Shown in pieces: positions 24,287-32,005 of a DNA stretch of 64,000 nucleotides. A program made the position numbers and the translations under genes. The DNA lies in NCBI GenBank assembly GCA_963597355.1, contig CAVBPR010000018.1, positions 128,645-192,644 on the forward strand, in the 5' to 3' direction. A model generated the notes under the pieces. The model saw nothing but the letters and a program-made list of their open reading frames with translations. It did not search any database and was not told the origin of the DNA. How positions within the stretch are numbered: the stretch's first letter is position 1; each line of letters starts with the position of its first letter. The stretch comes from UMGS1766 sp963597355 (lineage in GTDB: Bacteria; Bacillota; Clostridia; Oscillospirales; Oscillospiraceae).

Positions 24287-25297
24287 ATGGAAGAAACAAC
24301 GCAGCAGAAAAAGGTGATGCTTTCCGGTATCCAGCCCAGCGGAGATCTGCACCTGGGCAATTATCTGGGAGCGATAAAAACCTGGGCGGAGCGGGCAGAG
24401 CAGTTTGACTGCTATTATTTTATGGCAGACATGCACACCATCACCGTTCGCCAGACGCCTGCTGACCTGCGCCGCAGAACGTTGGAGCAGCTGGCAATCT
24501 ATATTGCCTGCGGCCTTGATCCGGAGAAGAACACCATGTTTGTTCAAAGCCATGTTCCCGCCCATGCGCAGCTGGGATGGGTGCTGGACTGCTACACCAT
24601 GTTCGGAGAATTGAGCCGCATGACCCAGTTTAAGGACAAAAGCGCAAAGAATGCGGACAACATCAATGCAGGTCTGTTCACCTATCCCTCCCTTATGGCG
24701 GCGGATATTCTGCTCTATCAGCCGGACTATGTTCCGGTAGGAGAGGACCAGAAGCAGCACTGCGAGCTGACACGGGACATCGCCCGTCGGTTTAACGGCA
24801 TTTATGGCGATGTGTTCAAAATTCCGGAGCCCTTCATTCCGAAGGAGGGAGCACGGGTGATGAGCCTGAATGCTCCGGACGCAAAAATGAGCAAGTCCAT
24901 TCCGGAGGGCTGTGTGTTCCTGATGGAAAAGCCGGAGGACATCATGCGCAAGTTCAAGCGCGCGGTTACCGACAGCGACACGGAGAATTGCGTCCGGTTT
25001 GATGTGGCGGAAAAGCCCGGCGTATCGAACCTGATCAATATTTACTCTGCCTGTACCGGCAAGACCCATGAGGAGATTCAGCAGGAATTTGAAGGCAAAG
25101 GCTACGGAGCGTTTAAACCGGTGGTGGGCGAAGCTGTGGTGGAAACGCTGCGCCCCATTCGGGAGGAAGCTACTCGCCTGATCGCCGACAAGGCCTACCT
25201 GATGAGCGTTTACAAGGCAGGCGCAGAGAAGGCAGGATATGTGGCCAATAAAACCCTGCGCAAGGTCTATAAGAAAATCGGCTTCCTGCAGCTGTGA
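24287..25297 (+). CDS. trpS: Tryptophanyl-tRNA synthetase
   Basis: 336 residues from ATG 24287, preceded by AAAGGCGAGG. Class I signatures: SGIQPSGDLHLGNYLGAI holds the HIGH-type motif (HLGN) and KMSKS is intact (DAKMSKSIPEG). DMHTITVRQ, GWVLDCYTMFGELSRMTQFK and PVGEDQKQHCELTRDIA are typical of bacterial TrpRS. It charges tRNA-Trp. A phosphoesterase gene follows 18 bases later. Confidence 0.97.
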   Translation: MEETTQQKKVMLSGIQPSGDLHLGNYLGAIKTWAERAEQFDCYYFMADMHTITVRQTPADLRRRTLEQLAIYIACGLDPEKNTMFVQSHVPAHAQLGWVLDCYTMFGELSRMTQFKDKSAKNADNINAGLFTYPSLMAADILLYQPDYVPVGEDQKQHCELTRDIARRFNGIYGDVFKIPEPFIPKEGARVMSLNAPDAKMSKSIPEGCVFLMEKPEDIMRKFKRAVTDSDTENCVRFDVAEKPGVSNLINIYSACTGKTHEEIQQEFEGKGYGAFKPVVGEAVVETLRPIREEATRLIADKAYLMSVYKAGAEKAGYVANKTLRKVYKKIGFLQL

Positions 25298-25315
25298 TGC
25301 CGAAAAGGGAGATCG

Positions 25316-25801
25316 ATGCAGATGAAATCACAAATCCGGATTCTGGTTTTTTCTGATTCTCATGGAGAGCTGAGCCGCATGGAGCAGATCGTTGTGGAAG
25401 AGTGGCCCGACGCAATTTTCCATTTGGGAGACTGCTGGAGAGATGGACAGGCACTGGCAGACGGGTTTGAAATTCCCGTTTATCAAGTGCCCGGAAACTG
25501 CGACTGGGGCACGTCGGACCAGTCGGTGGAGCAAAAAGTTTCTCTGGGCGGCGTCACGTTTTTGCTTTGCCACGGGCATGCCTATGGGGTAAAAAGCGGC
25601 TATTCCACAGCGGTCGGTCATGCAAAGGCGGAAGGAGCAGATGTGTTGCTTTGCGGACACACCCATGTTCCCCTTTATGACCAGTACGGTTCTCTGCAGC
25701 TGCTGAATCCCGGCAGCATTCGCTATGGCAAAACTTACGGCTTGATTACGATCAATTGCAGCAGCGAGACGGCAGTCTGCGCAATTAAAACAGCGCCTTG
25801 A
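25316..25801 (+). CDS. YfcE/MJ0936-type metallophosphoesterase
   Basis: 161 residues from ATG 25316 (25322 is equally spaced for GGGAG). Metal-binding motifs in order: FSDSHGEL, HLGDCWRD, PGNCDWG, LLCHGHAYG, and CGHTHVPLYDQ near residue 114-124. The family hydrolyses phosphodiesters in vitro, with an uncertain natural substrate. Lies between trpS and coaX in one transcription unit. Confidence 0.88.
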   Translation: MQMKSQIRILVFSDSHGELSRMEQIVVEEWPDAIFHLGDCWRDGQALADGFEIPVYQVPGNCDWGTSDQSVEQKVSLGGVTFLLCHGHAYGVKSGYSTAVGHAKAEGADVLLCGHTHVPLYDQYGSLQLLNPGSIRYGKTYGLITINCSSETAVCAIKTAP

Positions 25802-25826
25802 GACAAGGCACAGGAGGAACACGGGC

Positions 25827-26612
25827 ATGTTGTTCACAATTGATGTGGGAAATACAAATATTGAGTTTGGCCTTTTTCAGGGCGACGAGTTGGTTGGCAC
25901 ATTTCGGCTGATGACCCGGGGCAATCAGACCTCGGACGAAATCGGCCTGACCGTGTGCGAATATTTCCATCGGTTTGGCTTTGCACTGGAGGATGTGGAG
26001 GACGTTATTATTGCCTCCGTTGTTCCGGGCATTATGTACTCGCTGAAAAGCGCCATGGTGAAATACCTTGGGAAAAAACCGCTGGTGGTGAATGAGGATG
26101 TTTTCCCAGCCCTGAAGTACCGCAATGCGGCTACAACGCGGGATCACGGCGCAGATCGCAGCGTGGCCTGCATTGGTGCAATGGAAAAGTACGGTGCGCC
26201 GCTGCTTGTGCTGGATTTTGGAACGGCGACTACCGTAGACGCAGTGGATACCAACGGCATGTATGTGGGCGGCTGTATTTGCCCCGGCATTCGGGTCAGC
26301 ATGGATGCTCTGGCGCAAAACGCCGCTATGCTGCCTCATGTTGAGCTGATTATGCCGGAGGTCACTCTGGGCTACGACACCATTACGCAAATTCAAACCG
26401 GCGTCGTCGGCGGCTATGTGGGCAGCATGGAATATCTGATCCGCCACTCCAGAAAGGAAATGGCCGAGCCGGATGACCAGATCAAGGTGGTTGCCACTGG
26501 CGGACTGGCGCATCTGGTGAGCAGTCATACCGATCTGATTGATGTGGTGGACAACGAGCTGATCCTGGAAGGACTGCTGTATATTTACCGCCGCTGGAAG
26601 GAAAATCAATAA
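25827..26612 (+). CDS. coaX: Type III pantothenate kinase
   Basis: 261 residues of the ASKHA fold: LFTIDVGNTNIEFGLF (phosphate loop with the catalytic D), ATTRDHGADRSVACIGAM (pantothenate site) and VLDFGTATTVDAV (second phosphate loop). It phosphorylates pantothenate, the first step of CoA synthesis, and is not inhibited by CoA. CAGGAGGAA precedes the start. The gene ends at a strong terminator. Confidence 0.96.
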   Translation: MLFTIDVGNTNIEFGLFQGDELVGTFRLMTRGNQTSDEIGLTVCEYFHRFGFALEDVEDVIIASVVPGIMYSLKSAMVKYLGKKPLVVNEDVFPALKYRNAATTRDHGADRSVACIGAMEKYGAPLLVLDFGTATTVDAVDTNGMYVGGCICPGIRVSMDALAQNAAMLPHVELIMPEVTLGYDTITQIQTGVVGGYVGSMEYLIRHSRKEMAEPDDQIKVVATGGLAHLVSSHTDLIDVVDNELILEGLLYIYRRWKENQ

Positions 26613-26619
26613 ACCCTGT

Positions 26620-26664
26620 TTGTCGGGAGTGTCGCGGAAGCGAATGCTCCCGACAATTATTTTT
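26620..26664 (+). terminator. Terminator of the trpS-coaX unit
   Basis: TTGTCGGGAG pairs perfectly with CTCCCGACAA (26647-26656), followed by TTATTTTT. Confidence 0.85.
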
Positions 26665-26679
26665 GCCCAATTTAGACAA

Positions 26680-26708
26680 TTGACTTTTTTTGATGACGGG
26701 TAGACAAT
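26680..26708 (+). promoter_or_regulatory. Promoter of the mgtE leader
   Basis: TTGACT (26680-26685), 17-base spacer, GACAAT (26703-26708). Transcription would start ~230 bases before mgtE. Confidence 0.6.
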
Positions 26709-26729
26709 AGGGAGCGGAAAATAACAACA

Positions 26730-26880
26730 AAGGAGAGGTGAGATCATGGACGGCAACAGTAGCAATGGGCGAAGGCGAGGCAGATTATGTACGCGGAGCA
26801 CCGGTGCGACTATGTCGCGGTGATCTCTGCTCTTTTGCTGCGCCATTGCCGGAAAAAACCGTGCAATGGCTTTCTTTTTT
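26730..26880 (+). promoter_or_regulatory. Structured mgtE leader with terminator, candidate metal riboswitch
   Basis: The leader opens with AGGAGAGGTGAGATCATGG; GAGATCA pairs with TGATCTC (26821-26827), closing a ~80-base domain with internal complementary stretches (CACCGGTG; GCGACTATGTCGC). It is followed by a terminator, GCCATTGC (26842-26849) with GCAATGGC (26863-26870) and TTTCTTTTTT. A promoter-leader-terminator before a magnesium transporter gene is the usual layout of Mg2+ sensing. AGGTGAG resembles the conserved start of the M-box, but the rest of the M-box core is not recognisable, so the class is open. Confidence 0.5.
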
Positions 26881-26901
26881 GCCCGCCTTTGTTCAGGCAA
26901 T

Positions 26902-26917
26902 AACTGCTGCAGCAGTT
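26902..26917 (+). other. 16-base palindrome before mgtE
   Basis: AACTGCTGCAGCAGTT, just past the leader terminator and 31 bases before the mgtE start. It could be a second hairpin in the read-through RNA. Confidence 0.35.
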
Positions 26918-26948
26918 CTTTCTCGAACCAACAGAAGGAGGTCTGAAC

Positions 26949-28361
26949 ATGGAAAACAATCGTATGATCAATCAGGAGCAGATGCTTCATCCGGATTACT
27001 CTCAGCAGCTGCGGGACATTTTGCGCAGCAACAAGACACCGAAGGCGTTTCAGCAGCAGCTTTCCGGCTACCATGAAAATGACATTGCAGCGGCACTGGA
27101 ACAATTGACCCCCCAGGAGCGGAAGCAGGTGTTCCAGATGCTGAATGTGGACACACTGGCAGAGGTTTTGCCCTATGTGGATGCGGAGGATCATTTTCTG
27201 GGGGAGCTGAGCTTGCGCAAGCGAGTGGATGTGCTGGGGAAAATGGATGCGGATCTGGCGGTGGATTATCTGAAGTTGCTGAGCAGCGAGGAAAAGAACA
27301 CCATCGTCGAGCTGATGGACGAGGAGAAACGCCAGGAGCTGTCCCGTCTGTGGGCGTATTCCGAGGATGAAATCGGCAGCGTCATGACGACGAACTTCAT
27401 TGCCATACCGGCGGATTTGTCGGTAAAGGAAGCGATGCACAGTCTGATTGCCCAGGCGGCGGACAACGACAATATTTCCACTATTTATGTCTCTGCGCAG
27501 GACGGAACCTTTTACGGCGCAATCGATTTGCAGGACCTGATTGTTGCCAGAGAGGGAACCGCGCTGGAAAGCATCATCACCACGTCTTATCCCTATCTCT
27601 ATGCGCAGGAACGAATTGAGGACTGCATCCCCAGAATTCAGGATTATTCGGAGGATTCCATTCCTGTGCTGGATCAGGACAACCGGCTGCTGGGCGTGAT
27701 TACCGCGCAGGACTTCATGCAGGTTGTGGATGACGAATTGAGCGATGACTATGCGAAGTTGGCAGGTCTGGCATCGGAAGAAGATTTGAAAGAACCGCTC
27801 ACCCAGAGCATTCGCAAACGGTTGCCCTGGCTGATGGTTCTGCTGGGACTGGGTCTTGTCGTGTCCAGCGTGGTTGGTCTTTTCGAGGCGGTTGTGGCGC
27901 AGATCACCCTGATTATCTGCTTCCAGTCCCTGGTTCTGGATATGGCAGGCAACGTGGGAACTCAGTCGCTGGCAGTTACAATTCGTGTGCTGATGGACAG
28001 CAGTCTGGAAGGACATCAGAAGGCGAAGCTGGTGTGGAAGGAATCCAAGGTAGGTCTTGCAAATGGCTTGATTCTCGGCGTGGCGTCCTTTGCCCTGATC
28101 GGCTTATACCTCTGGCTGCTGAAGGGACAGGCGGTCACTCTTTCCTTTGCCATTTCAGCCTGTATCGGCCTGGCGCTGGTGCTGTCCATGCTCCTTTCCA
28201 GCATTACCGGCACGGTCATTCCGATTTTCTTCAAGGCAATCAAGGTAGATCCTGCCGTAGCATCCGGCCCGCTGATCACAACGGTGAACGACCTGGTTGC
28301 AGTGGTGACCTACTACGGTCTTGCATGGCTGCTGCTGATTGAAGTGTTCCGTCTGGTGTGA
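26949..28361 (+). CDS. mgtE: Magnesium transporter MgtE
   Basis: 470 residues in the standard order: N-terminal helical MgtE_N domain (~1-130, with EQLTPQERKQVFQMLNVDTLAEVLPY), two CBS domains (~135-255, GSVMTTNFIAIPADLSVKEA), the plug helix, then five membrane helices (~285-470) with the pore segment QSLVLDMAGNVGTQSLAVTIR. MgtE dimers are Mg2+ channels gated by Mg2+ binding between N and CBS domains. AGAAGGAGG precedes the ATG. RNA-level control by the leader at 26730 is inferred. Confidence 0.95.
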   Translation: MENNRMINQEQMLHPDYSQQLRDILRSNKTPKAFQQQLSGYHENDIAAALEQLTPQERKQVFQMLNVDTLAEVLPYVDAEDHFLGELSLRKRVDVLGKMDADLAVDYLKLLSSEEKNTIVELMDEEKRQELSRLWAYSEDEIGSVMTTNFIAIPADLSVKEAMHSLIAQAADNDNISTIYVSAQDGTFYGAIDLQDLIVAREGTALESIITTSYPYLYAQERIEDCIPRIQDYSEDSIPVLDQDNRLLGVITAQDFMQVVDDELSDDYAKLAGLASEEDLKEPLTQSIRKRLPWLMVLLGLGLVVSSVVGLFEAVVAQITLIICFQSLVLDMAGNVGTQSLAVTIRVLMDSSLEGHQKAKLVWKESKVGLANGLILGVASFALIGLYLWLLKGQAVTLSFAISACIGLALVLSMLLSSITGTVIPIFFKAIKVDPAVASGPLITTVNDLVAVVTYYGLAWLLLIEVFRLV

Positions 28362-28414
28362 CGGCTGCACAAAAGATGAAATTGTGAAAACGGAAACTAC
28401 AGCATTTTTTCCCT

Positions 28415-28444
28415 TTGACAGAGCGGGAAAAATTGTGCTAAGAT
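28415..28444 (+). promoter_or_regulatory. Promoter before the MATE gene
   Basis: TTGACA (28415-28420), 18-base spacer, TAAGAT (28439-28444). Confidence 0.6.
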
Positions 28445-28460
28445 AACTCCACCGAGTTGC

Positions 28461-28504
28461 GAAAAGCGTAAATCCAGGAATGGATTTGCGCTTTTCTTTT
28501 TTTG
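28461..28504 (+). terminator. Terminator between promoter and MATE gene (attenuator or mgtE terminator)
   Basis: GAAAAGCG-T-AAATCC, short loop, GGATTT-G-CGCTTTTC, then eight T. It lies after the promoter at 28415-28444 and before the MATE ribosome site, so it either attenuates the exporter gene, ends a ~50-base RNA, or simply terminates mgtE. Confidence 0.7.
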
Positions 28505-28529
28505 TTTCATGTTTTTAGGAGGGAGCTTC

Positions 28530-29906
28530 ATGGAAGCAAATCAAAAAATGGCAGAGATGCCGGTTCAGAAACTGTTGTTGAATATGGGAATTCCCATGAT
28601 TCTGTCCATGATGCTGCAGGCGGCCTACAACATTGTGGACAGCGCCTTTGTTGCGAATATGCCAAGGGGTGGAGAGGCGGCGCTGAACGCGCTTACCTTA
28701 GCTTTTCCGGTGCAGATGCTGATGGTGGCGGTGGCAATTGGTACCGGCGTGGGGACAAACGCGCTTCTGGCCCGCACGTTGGGACAGGGAAACCGAAAGA
28801 AAGCCAGTCAGGTGGCGGGCAACGGCGTGTTTCTGGCATGGATCATCAGCGGGTTATGCATCCTGTTTGGAATAGTCGGTGTGAGACTATATATCTCGTC
28901 CCAGACGACAAACGAAGAGATTTTCTCTTTGGCGGTGGATTATCTGCGCATTTGCTGCGTGGTTCCCTTTGGAATCGTTTTCTTTTCTCTGTTTGAAAAA
29001 CTGCTTCAGGCAACCGGCCGCTCGCTGTATTCCACCATTGCTCAGGTGTCCGGTGCGGTGACCAACATAATCTTTGATCCGATCTTGATCTACGGTTTAT
29101 TCGGCTTGCCGGCCCTTGGAGTGCGGGGAGCGGCTTATGCAACAGTGCTGGGACAGTTGGTGTCCTGTCTGGTGGGATGCTTCTTCCATCTGCGGCTGAA
29201 TCGGGAATGGGAAAAGGGAATTTCCTGGTGGAGACCATCCTGGAGAATCATTCGGGAGATTTATTCCATTGGTCTGCCGGCGATCATTGCCCAGTCGCTT
29301 ATGTCGGTGATGACCTATGCGCTCAATCTGATTTTTGTCCGTATCGATGAGGCGGTGGTGACAGCCTATGGACTGTACTATAAAATTCAGCAGTTTGTCC
29401 TTTTTGCTGCCTTTGGTTTGCGGGATGCAATCACGCCGGTGCTTTCGTTTAACTATGGACGCGGTGATGGGAAGCGAGTGAAGGACAGCATTCGTTGGGG
29501 AATGAGATATACGGTTATTATTATGGTTGCCGGGCTGATTCTTGTGGAGGCACTTGCCAATCCGCTGGCACATGTTTTTGGCCTGTCCGGCCTGACGGAG
29601 CGGCTTTGCATTCAGGCAATCCGCATTGTGTCCCTGAGTTTTCTGTTTGCCGGAATCAACGTTGCGTTTCAGGGAATTTTTCAGGCGCTGGATTGCGGAA
29701 TCGAATCGCTGGTGCTGTCCTTGCTGCGGCAGGTGGTGGTGATTCTGCCGATCGCCTGGTGGTTTAGCTGCGTGGCAATGAAAGATGCGGCATTGACCGG
29801 GCTTGTCTGGTGGAGCTTTTTGATTGCGGAAGCGGTGACGGCAACGGTTGCCTGGTGGATGATGCGAAGAATCCGGACGAACCGAATTTCAACGCTTATA
29901 GGGTGA
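28530..29906 (+). CDS. MATE-family multidrug exporter
   Basis: 458 residues, twelve membrane helices in two similar halves. The first half begins PVQKLLLNMGIPMILSMMLQ followed by AAYNIVDSAFVANM, typical of DinF/NorM-type MATE proteins, and QATGRSLYSTIAQVSGAV follows. The second half repeats the pattern (IREIYSIGLPAIIAQSLMSV). MATE proteins export drugs and other organic cations using Na+ or H+; the Na+ V-ATPase in this window would supply a Na+ gradient, though coupling is not readable. ATG 28530 follows TAGGAGGGAG. Confidence 0.9.
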   Translation: MEANQKMAEMPVQKLLLNMGIPMILSMMLQAAYNIVDSAFVANMPRGGEAALNALTLAFPVQMLMVAVAIGTGVGTNALLARTLGQGNRKKASQVAGNGVFLAWIISGLCILFGIVGVRLYISSQTTNEEIFSLAVDYLRICCVVPFGIVFFSLFEKLLQATGRSLYSTIAQVSGAVTNIIFDPILIYGLFGLPALGVRGAAYATVLGQLVSCLVGCFFHLRLNREWEKGISWWRPSWRIIREIYSIGLPAIIAQSLMSVMTYALNLIFVRIDEAVVTAYGLYYKIQQFVLFAAFGLRDAITPVLSFNYGRGDGKRVKDSIRWGMRYTVIIMVAGLILVEALANPLAHVFGLSGLTERLCIQAIRIVSLSFLFAGINVAFQGIFQALDCGIESLVLSLLRQVVVILPIAWWFSCVAMKDAALTGLVWWSFLIAEAVTATVAWWMMRRIRTNRISTLIG

Positions 29907-29935
29907 CATTTCGCTGTTTTGTGTCACTTTTCTGA
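29903..29935 (+). terminator. Terminator of the MATE gene
   Basis: GTGACA, loop, TGTCAC, then TTTTCT; short stem, moderate strength, overlapping the stop codon. Confidence 0.5.
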
Positions 29936-30012
29936 AAAAGTCTAGTTTTTAAAGACGAATATTATGGGGGTTCTTGTGCAAGTGCCACTAGAGGCAGACT
30001 TTCCTGCTTTGC

Positions 30013-30018
30013 TATAAT
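30013..30018 (+). promoter_or_regulatory. Extended -10 promoter
   Basis: TGCTATAAT has the extended -10 TG and a perfect TATAAT; no good -35 lies upstream. It is about 40 bases before the dehydrogenase start. Confidence 0.5.
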
Positions 30019-30058
30019 CGTGTCAATCCAGATTAAATACCATGAAGGAGCGATTACG

Positions 30059-31003
30059 ATGAAAATTCAGAATGTAGTTCTGGTCGGCGGCGGTGTGCTG
30101 GGCAGCCAGATTGCTTATCAGACGGCTTATGCCGGCTTTCACACCACAATCTATTTGCGCAGCGAGGCTTCCATTGAGCGCACCAAGCCGAAGGTGGAGC
30201 GGCTGCACAGCATTTATCAGGCAGAGCTGACGGCAGCAAAGCAGAACGGAGGCCCGGTGAGCCGTGGTCTTGTGTTCAATGAGACAGATCTGTCCAAGGT
30301 GGACTTTGACCAGCTGCTGGCAAATGCCGATCGGGCATACAATGAACTGGATTACTGCACCGATCTTGCTGAGGCGGTTAAGGACGCCGACCTTGTCATT
30401 GAGGCTCTGGCAGAGAATCCGGAAGCAAAGATCGAGTTCTATCAGAAGATGCAGGATCTTTTGCCGGAAAAAACCATCATTGCAACCAACTCCAGCACCC
30501 TGTTGCCCAGCGTTCTGGCGGAGTCTACCGGCCGTCCGGAGAAGTTCCTGGCACTGCATTTCGCCAACAGCATCTGGAGAGGCAACACCGCCGAAATTAT
30601 GGGTCATGCCGGAACCGATCAGGCAGCCTATGATCAGGTGGTTGAGTTTGCAGTTCAGATCGGCATGATTCCGCTGAAGCTGAAAAAGGAGCAGCCGGGC
30701 TATATTCTGAACACCCTGCTGGTTCCCTTCCTGAGCGCGGCAGAATACCTCCTGGTCAATGATATCTCCGATGTTGAGACCATTGATAAAACATGGATGC
30801 TGGCCACCGGTGCACCCATGGGCCCGTTCCGCATTCTGGATGTTGTCGGCATCACCACGGCATATAACATTGCCTGCAACTATCCGGATGCCAAGGATCC
30901 GACCTCTCTCCACGGCCGCATTGCAAAGCTGCTGAAGGAAGAGTACATCGACAAGGGCAAGACCGGCATCAACGCCGGTGAGGGCTTCTACAAGTACAAA
31001 TAA
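30059..31003 (+). CDS. 3-hydroxyacyl-CoA dehydrogenase family protein
   Basis: 314 residues. N-terminal Rossmann fold with VVLVGGGVLGSQIAYQTAYA, the DLVIEALAENPEAK segment and TNSSTLLPS, then the C-terminal helical domain (YLLVNDISDVETIDKTWMLA). The region around the catalytic histidine is LHFANSIWRGNTAEIMGH rather than the HFFNPVP of 3-hydroxybutyryl-CoA dehydrogenases, so the substrate may differ. No thiolase, crotonase or acyl-CoA dehydrogenase gene is nearby; it is monocistronic. AAGGAG precedes the start. Confidence 0.85.
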   Translation: MKIQNVVLVGGGVLGSQIAYQTAYAGFHTTIYLRSEASIERTKPKVERLHSIYQAELTAAKQNGGPVSRGLVFNETDLSKVDFDQLLANADRAYNELDYCTDLAEAVKDADLVIEALAENPEAKIEFYQKMQDLLPEKTIIATNSSTLLPSVLAESTGRPEKFLALHFANSIWRGNTAEIMGHAGTDQAAYDQVVEFAVQIGMIPLKLKKEQPGYILNTLLVPFLSAAEYLLVNDISDVETIDKTWMLATGAPMGPFRILDVVGITTAYNIACNYPDAKDPTSLHGRIAKLLKEEYIDKGKTGINAGEGFYKYK

Positions 31004-31020
31004 GTGGCACAATCAACAAT

Positions 31021-31057
31021 GCGCCCTGCTTCCATTTATGGAAGCAGGGCGCGTTTG
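31021..31057. terminator. Bidirectional terminator
   Basis: GCGCCCTGCTTCCA, TTTA, TGGAAGCAGGGCGC, then GTTTGTG. A 14-bp perfect stem between the dehydrogenase (plus) and vanY-like (minus) genes. Confidence 0.7.
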
Positions 31058-31066
31058 TGTTGTGGT

Positions 31067-31957
31067 TTATTGCCCCAGATATTCCTCCAGGCATACTCCC
31101 TGTTGATAAATATCGGCGGCAAGCTCTTTTCCTACGTAGCGGTAGTGCCAGGCCTCGTAATCTGTTCCGGTGATGTCGGTTTTCCCTTCCGGATAGCGAA
31201 GAATAAAGCCGTATTTCCATGCGTTTTCCGCCAGCCAGGGGTATACCTGATAGCCTGCGGAATGGATTCCATCCGCATTGATGTCCACGGCCAGGCCACT
31301 TTGATGTTCGCTGCATCCTACGGCGTTTACCCACTTCAGAGCCTCGGTTTCCGCCGCGCTTTGACTCATACCCTGATTAACGAAGGACTGGATTTTTTCA
31401 TCCATCAGGCTTTGCTGCTTTTCTGCGGTGCGAAAGCCGGAGGCTACAATGGCATAAATGCCTTCTGCCTGGGCATCCTCCAGCATTTGCTGCAAATCGG
31501 TCATCATTACGGTGGCCACCTGCTGGCCGTTGTCCAGCTCCGTCAGGGGAATATCGTATCCGTCGGGGAGCGGGTGGGTGCTGTTAACAAGAATCGCCAG
31601 GTCAACACCATCCACCACATGGGAATTGACCGCCTCCGAAGCAGAAGCGCTGGATTGCGCCGCATCGGATCCATCGGGCGCAGCGGCGGAGGTGTCGGCG
31701 GTCTCTGCTTGAGAAGCAGAGGGATCGGATGCGTCCGCTGAGGAAACCTCGGATGTATTTACAGAGGAAGTGGCATTGCCTGAAGAGGATGCGCTGGTGT
31801 CCGGATGCGACTGCAGCAGCGGCAGTACATGGGGAAAGGCGATGGCAGCGGCAATGAAAATGACAACAGGAATCAGAATCGCAAGGACGATCTTGTGTTT
31901 TCCGCCCTTTTTTGTCCGGCGCTCCTGACTGCGGCGGGGAGAGTGGTTTGAATCCAT
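31067..31957 (-). CDS. VanY-type D-alanyl-D-alanine carboxypeptidase
   Basis: 296 residues: a short basic N-terminus, a membrane anchor (~22-45), an ~80-residue Ser/Ala/Asp-rich linker likely spanning the wall, then an M15 peptidase domain. Zinc and catalytic residues lie in SEHQSGLAVDINADG (SxHxxGxAxD) and YEAWHYRYVG (ExWH). It trims the terminal D-Ala of peptidoglycan peptides. No van resistance genes are present, so a housekeeping wall role is likely. Confidence 0.9.
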   Translation of the reverse strand: MDSNHSPRRSQERRTKKGGKHKIVLAILIPVVIFIAAAIAFPHVLPLLQSHPDTSASSSGNATSSVNTSEVSSADASDPSASQAETADTSAAAPDGSDAAQSSASASEAVNSHVVDGVDLAILVNSTHPLPDGYDIPLTELDNGQQVATVMMTDLQQMLEDAQAEGIYAIVASGFRTAEKQQSLMDEKIQSFVNQGMSQSAAETEALKWVNAVGCSEHQSGLAVDINADGIHSAGYQVYPWLAENAWKYGFILRYPEGKTDITGTDYEAWHYRYVGKELAADIYQQGVCLEEYLGQ

Positions 31958-32005
31958 AAAAGAGGCTCCTTTCCAATTAACTTATGGAATGAAACGGAAA
32001 AGGAA

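Noticed and set aside
25785..28016. A 743-codon minus-strand frame opposite coaX and mgtE
   Set aside because: It crosses two real genes, a terminator and a promoter region, and its composition is that of an antisense shadow.
31625..31800. Serine/alanine/aspartate-rich repeats in the vanY-like gene as a mobile or phase-variable repeat
   Set aside because: The repetition is only at the amino acid composition level; no DNA unit repeats exactly. It is an ordinary wall-spanning linker.
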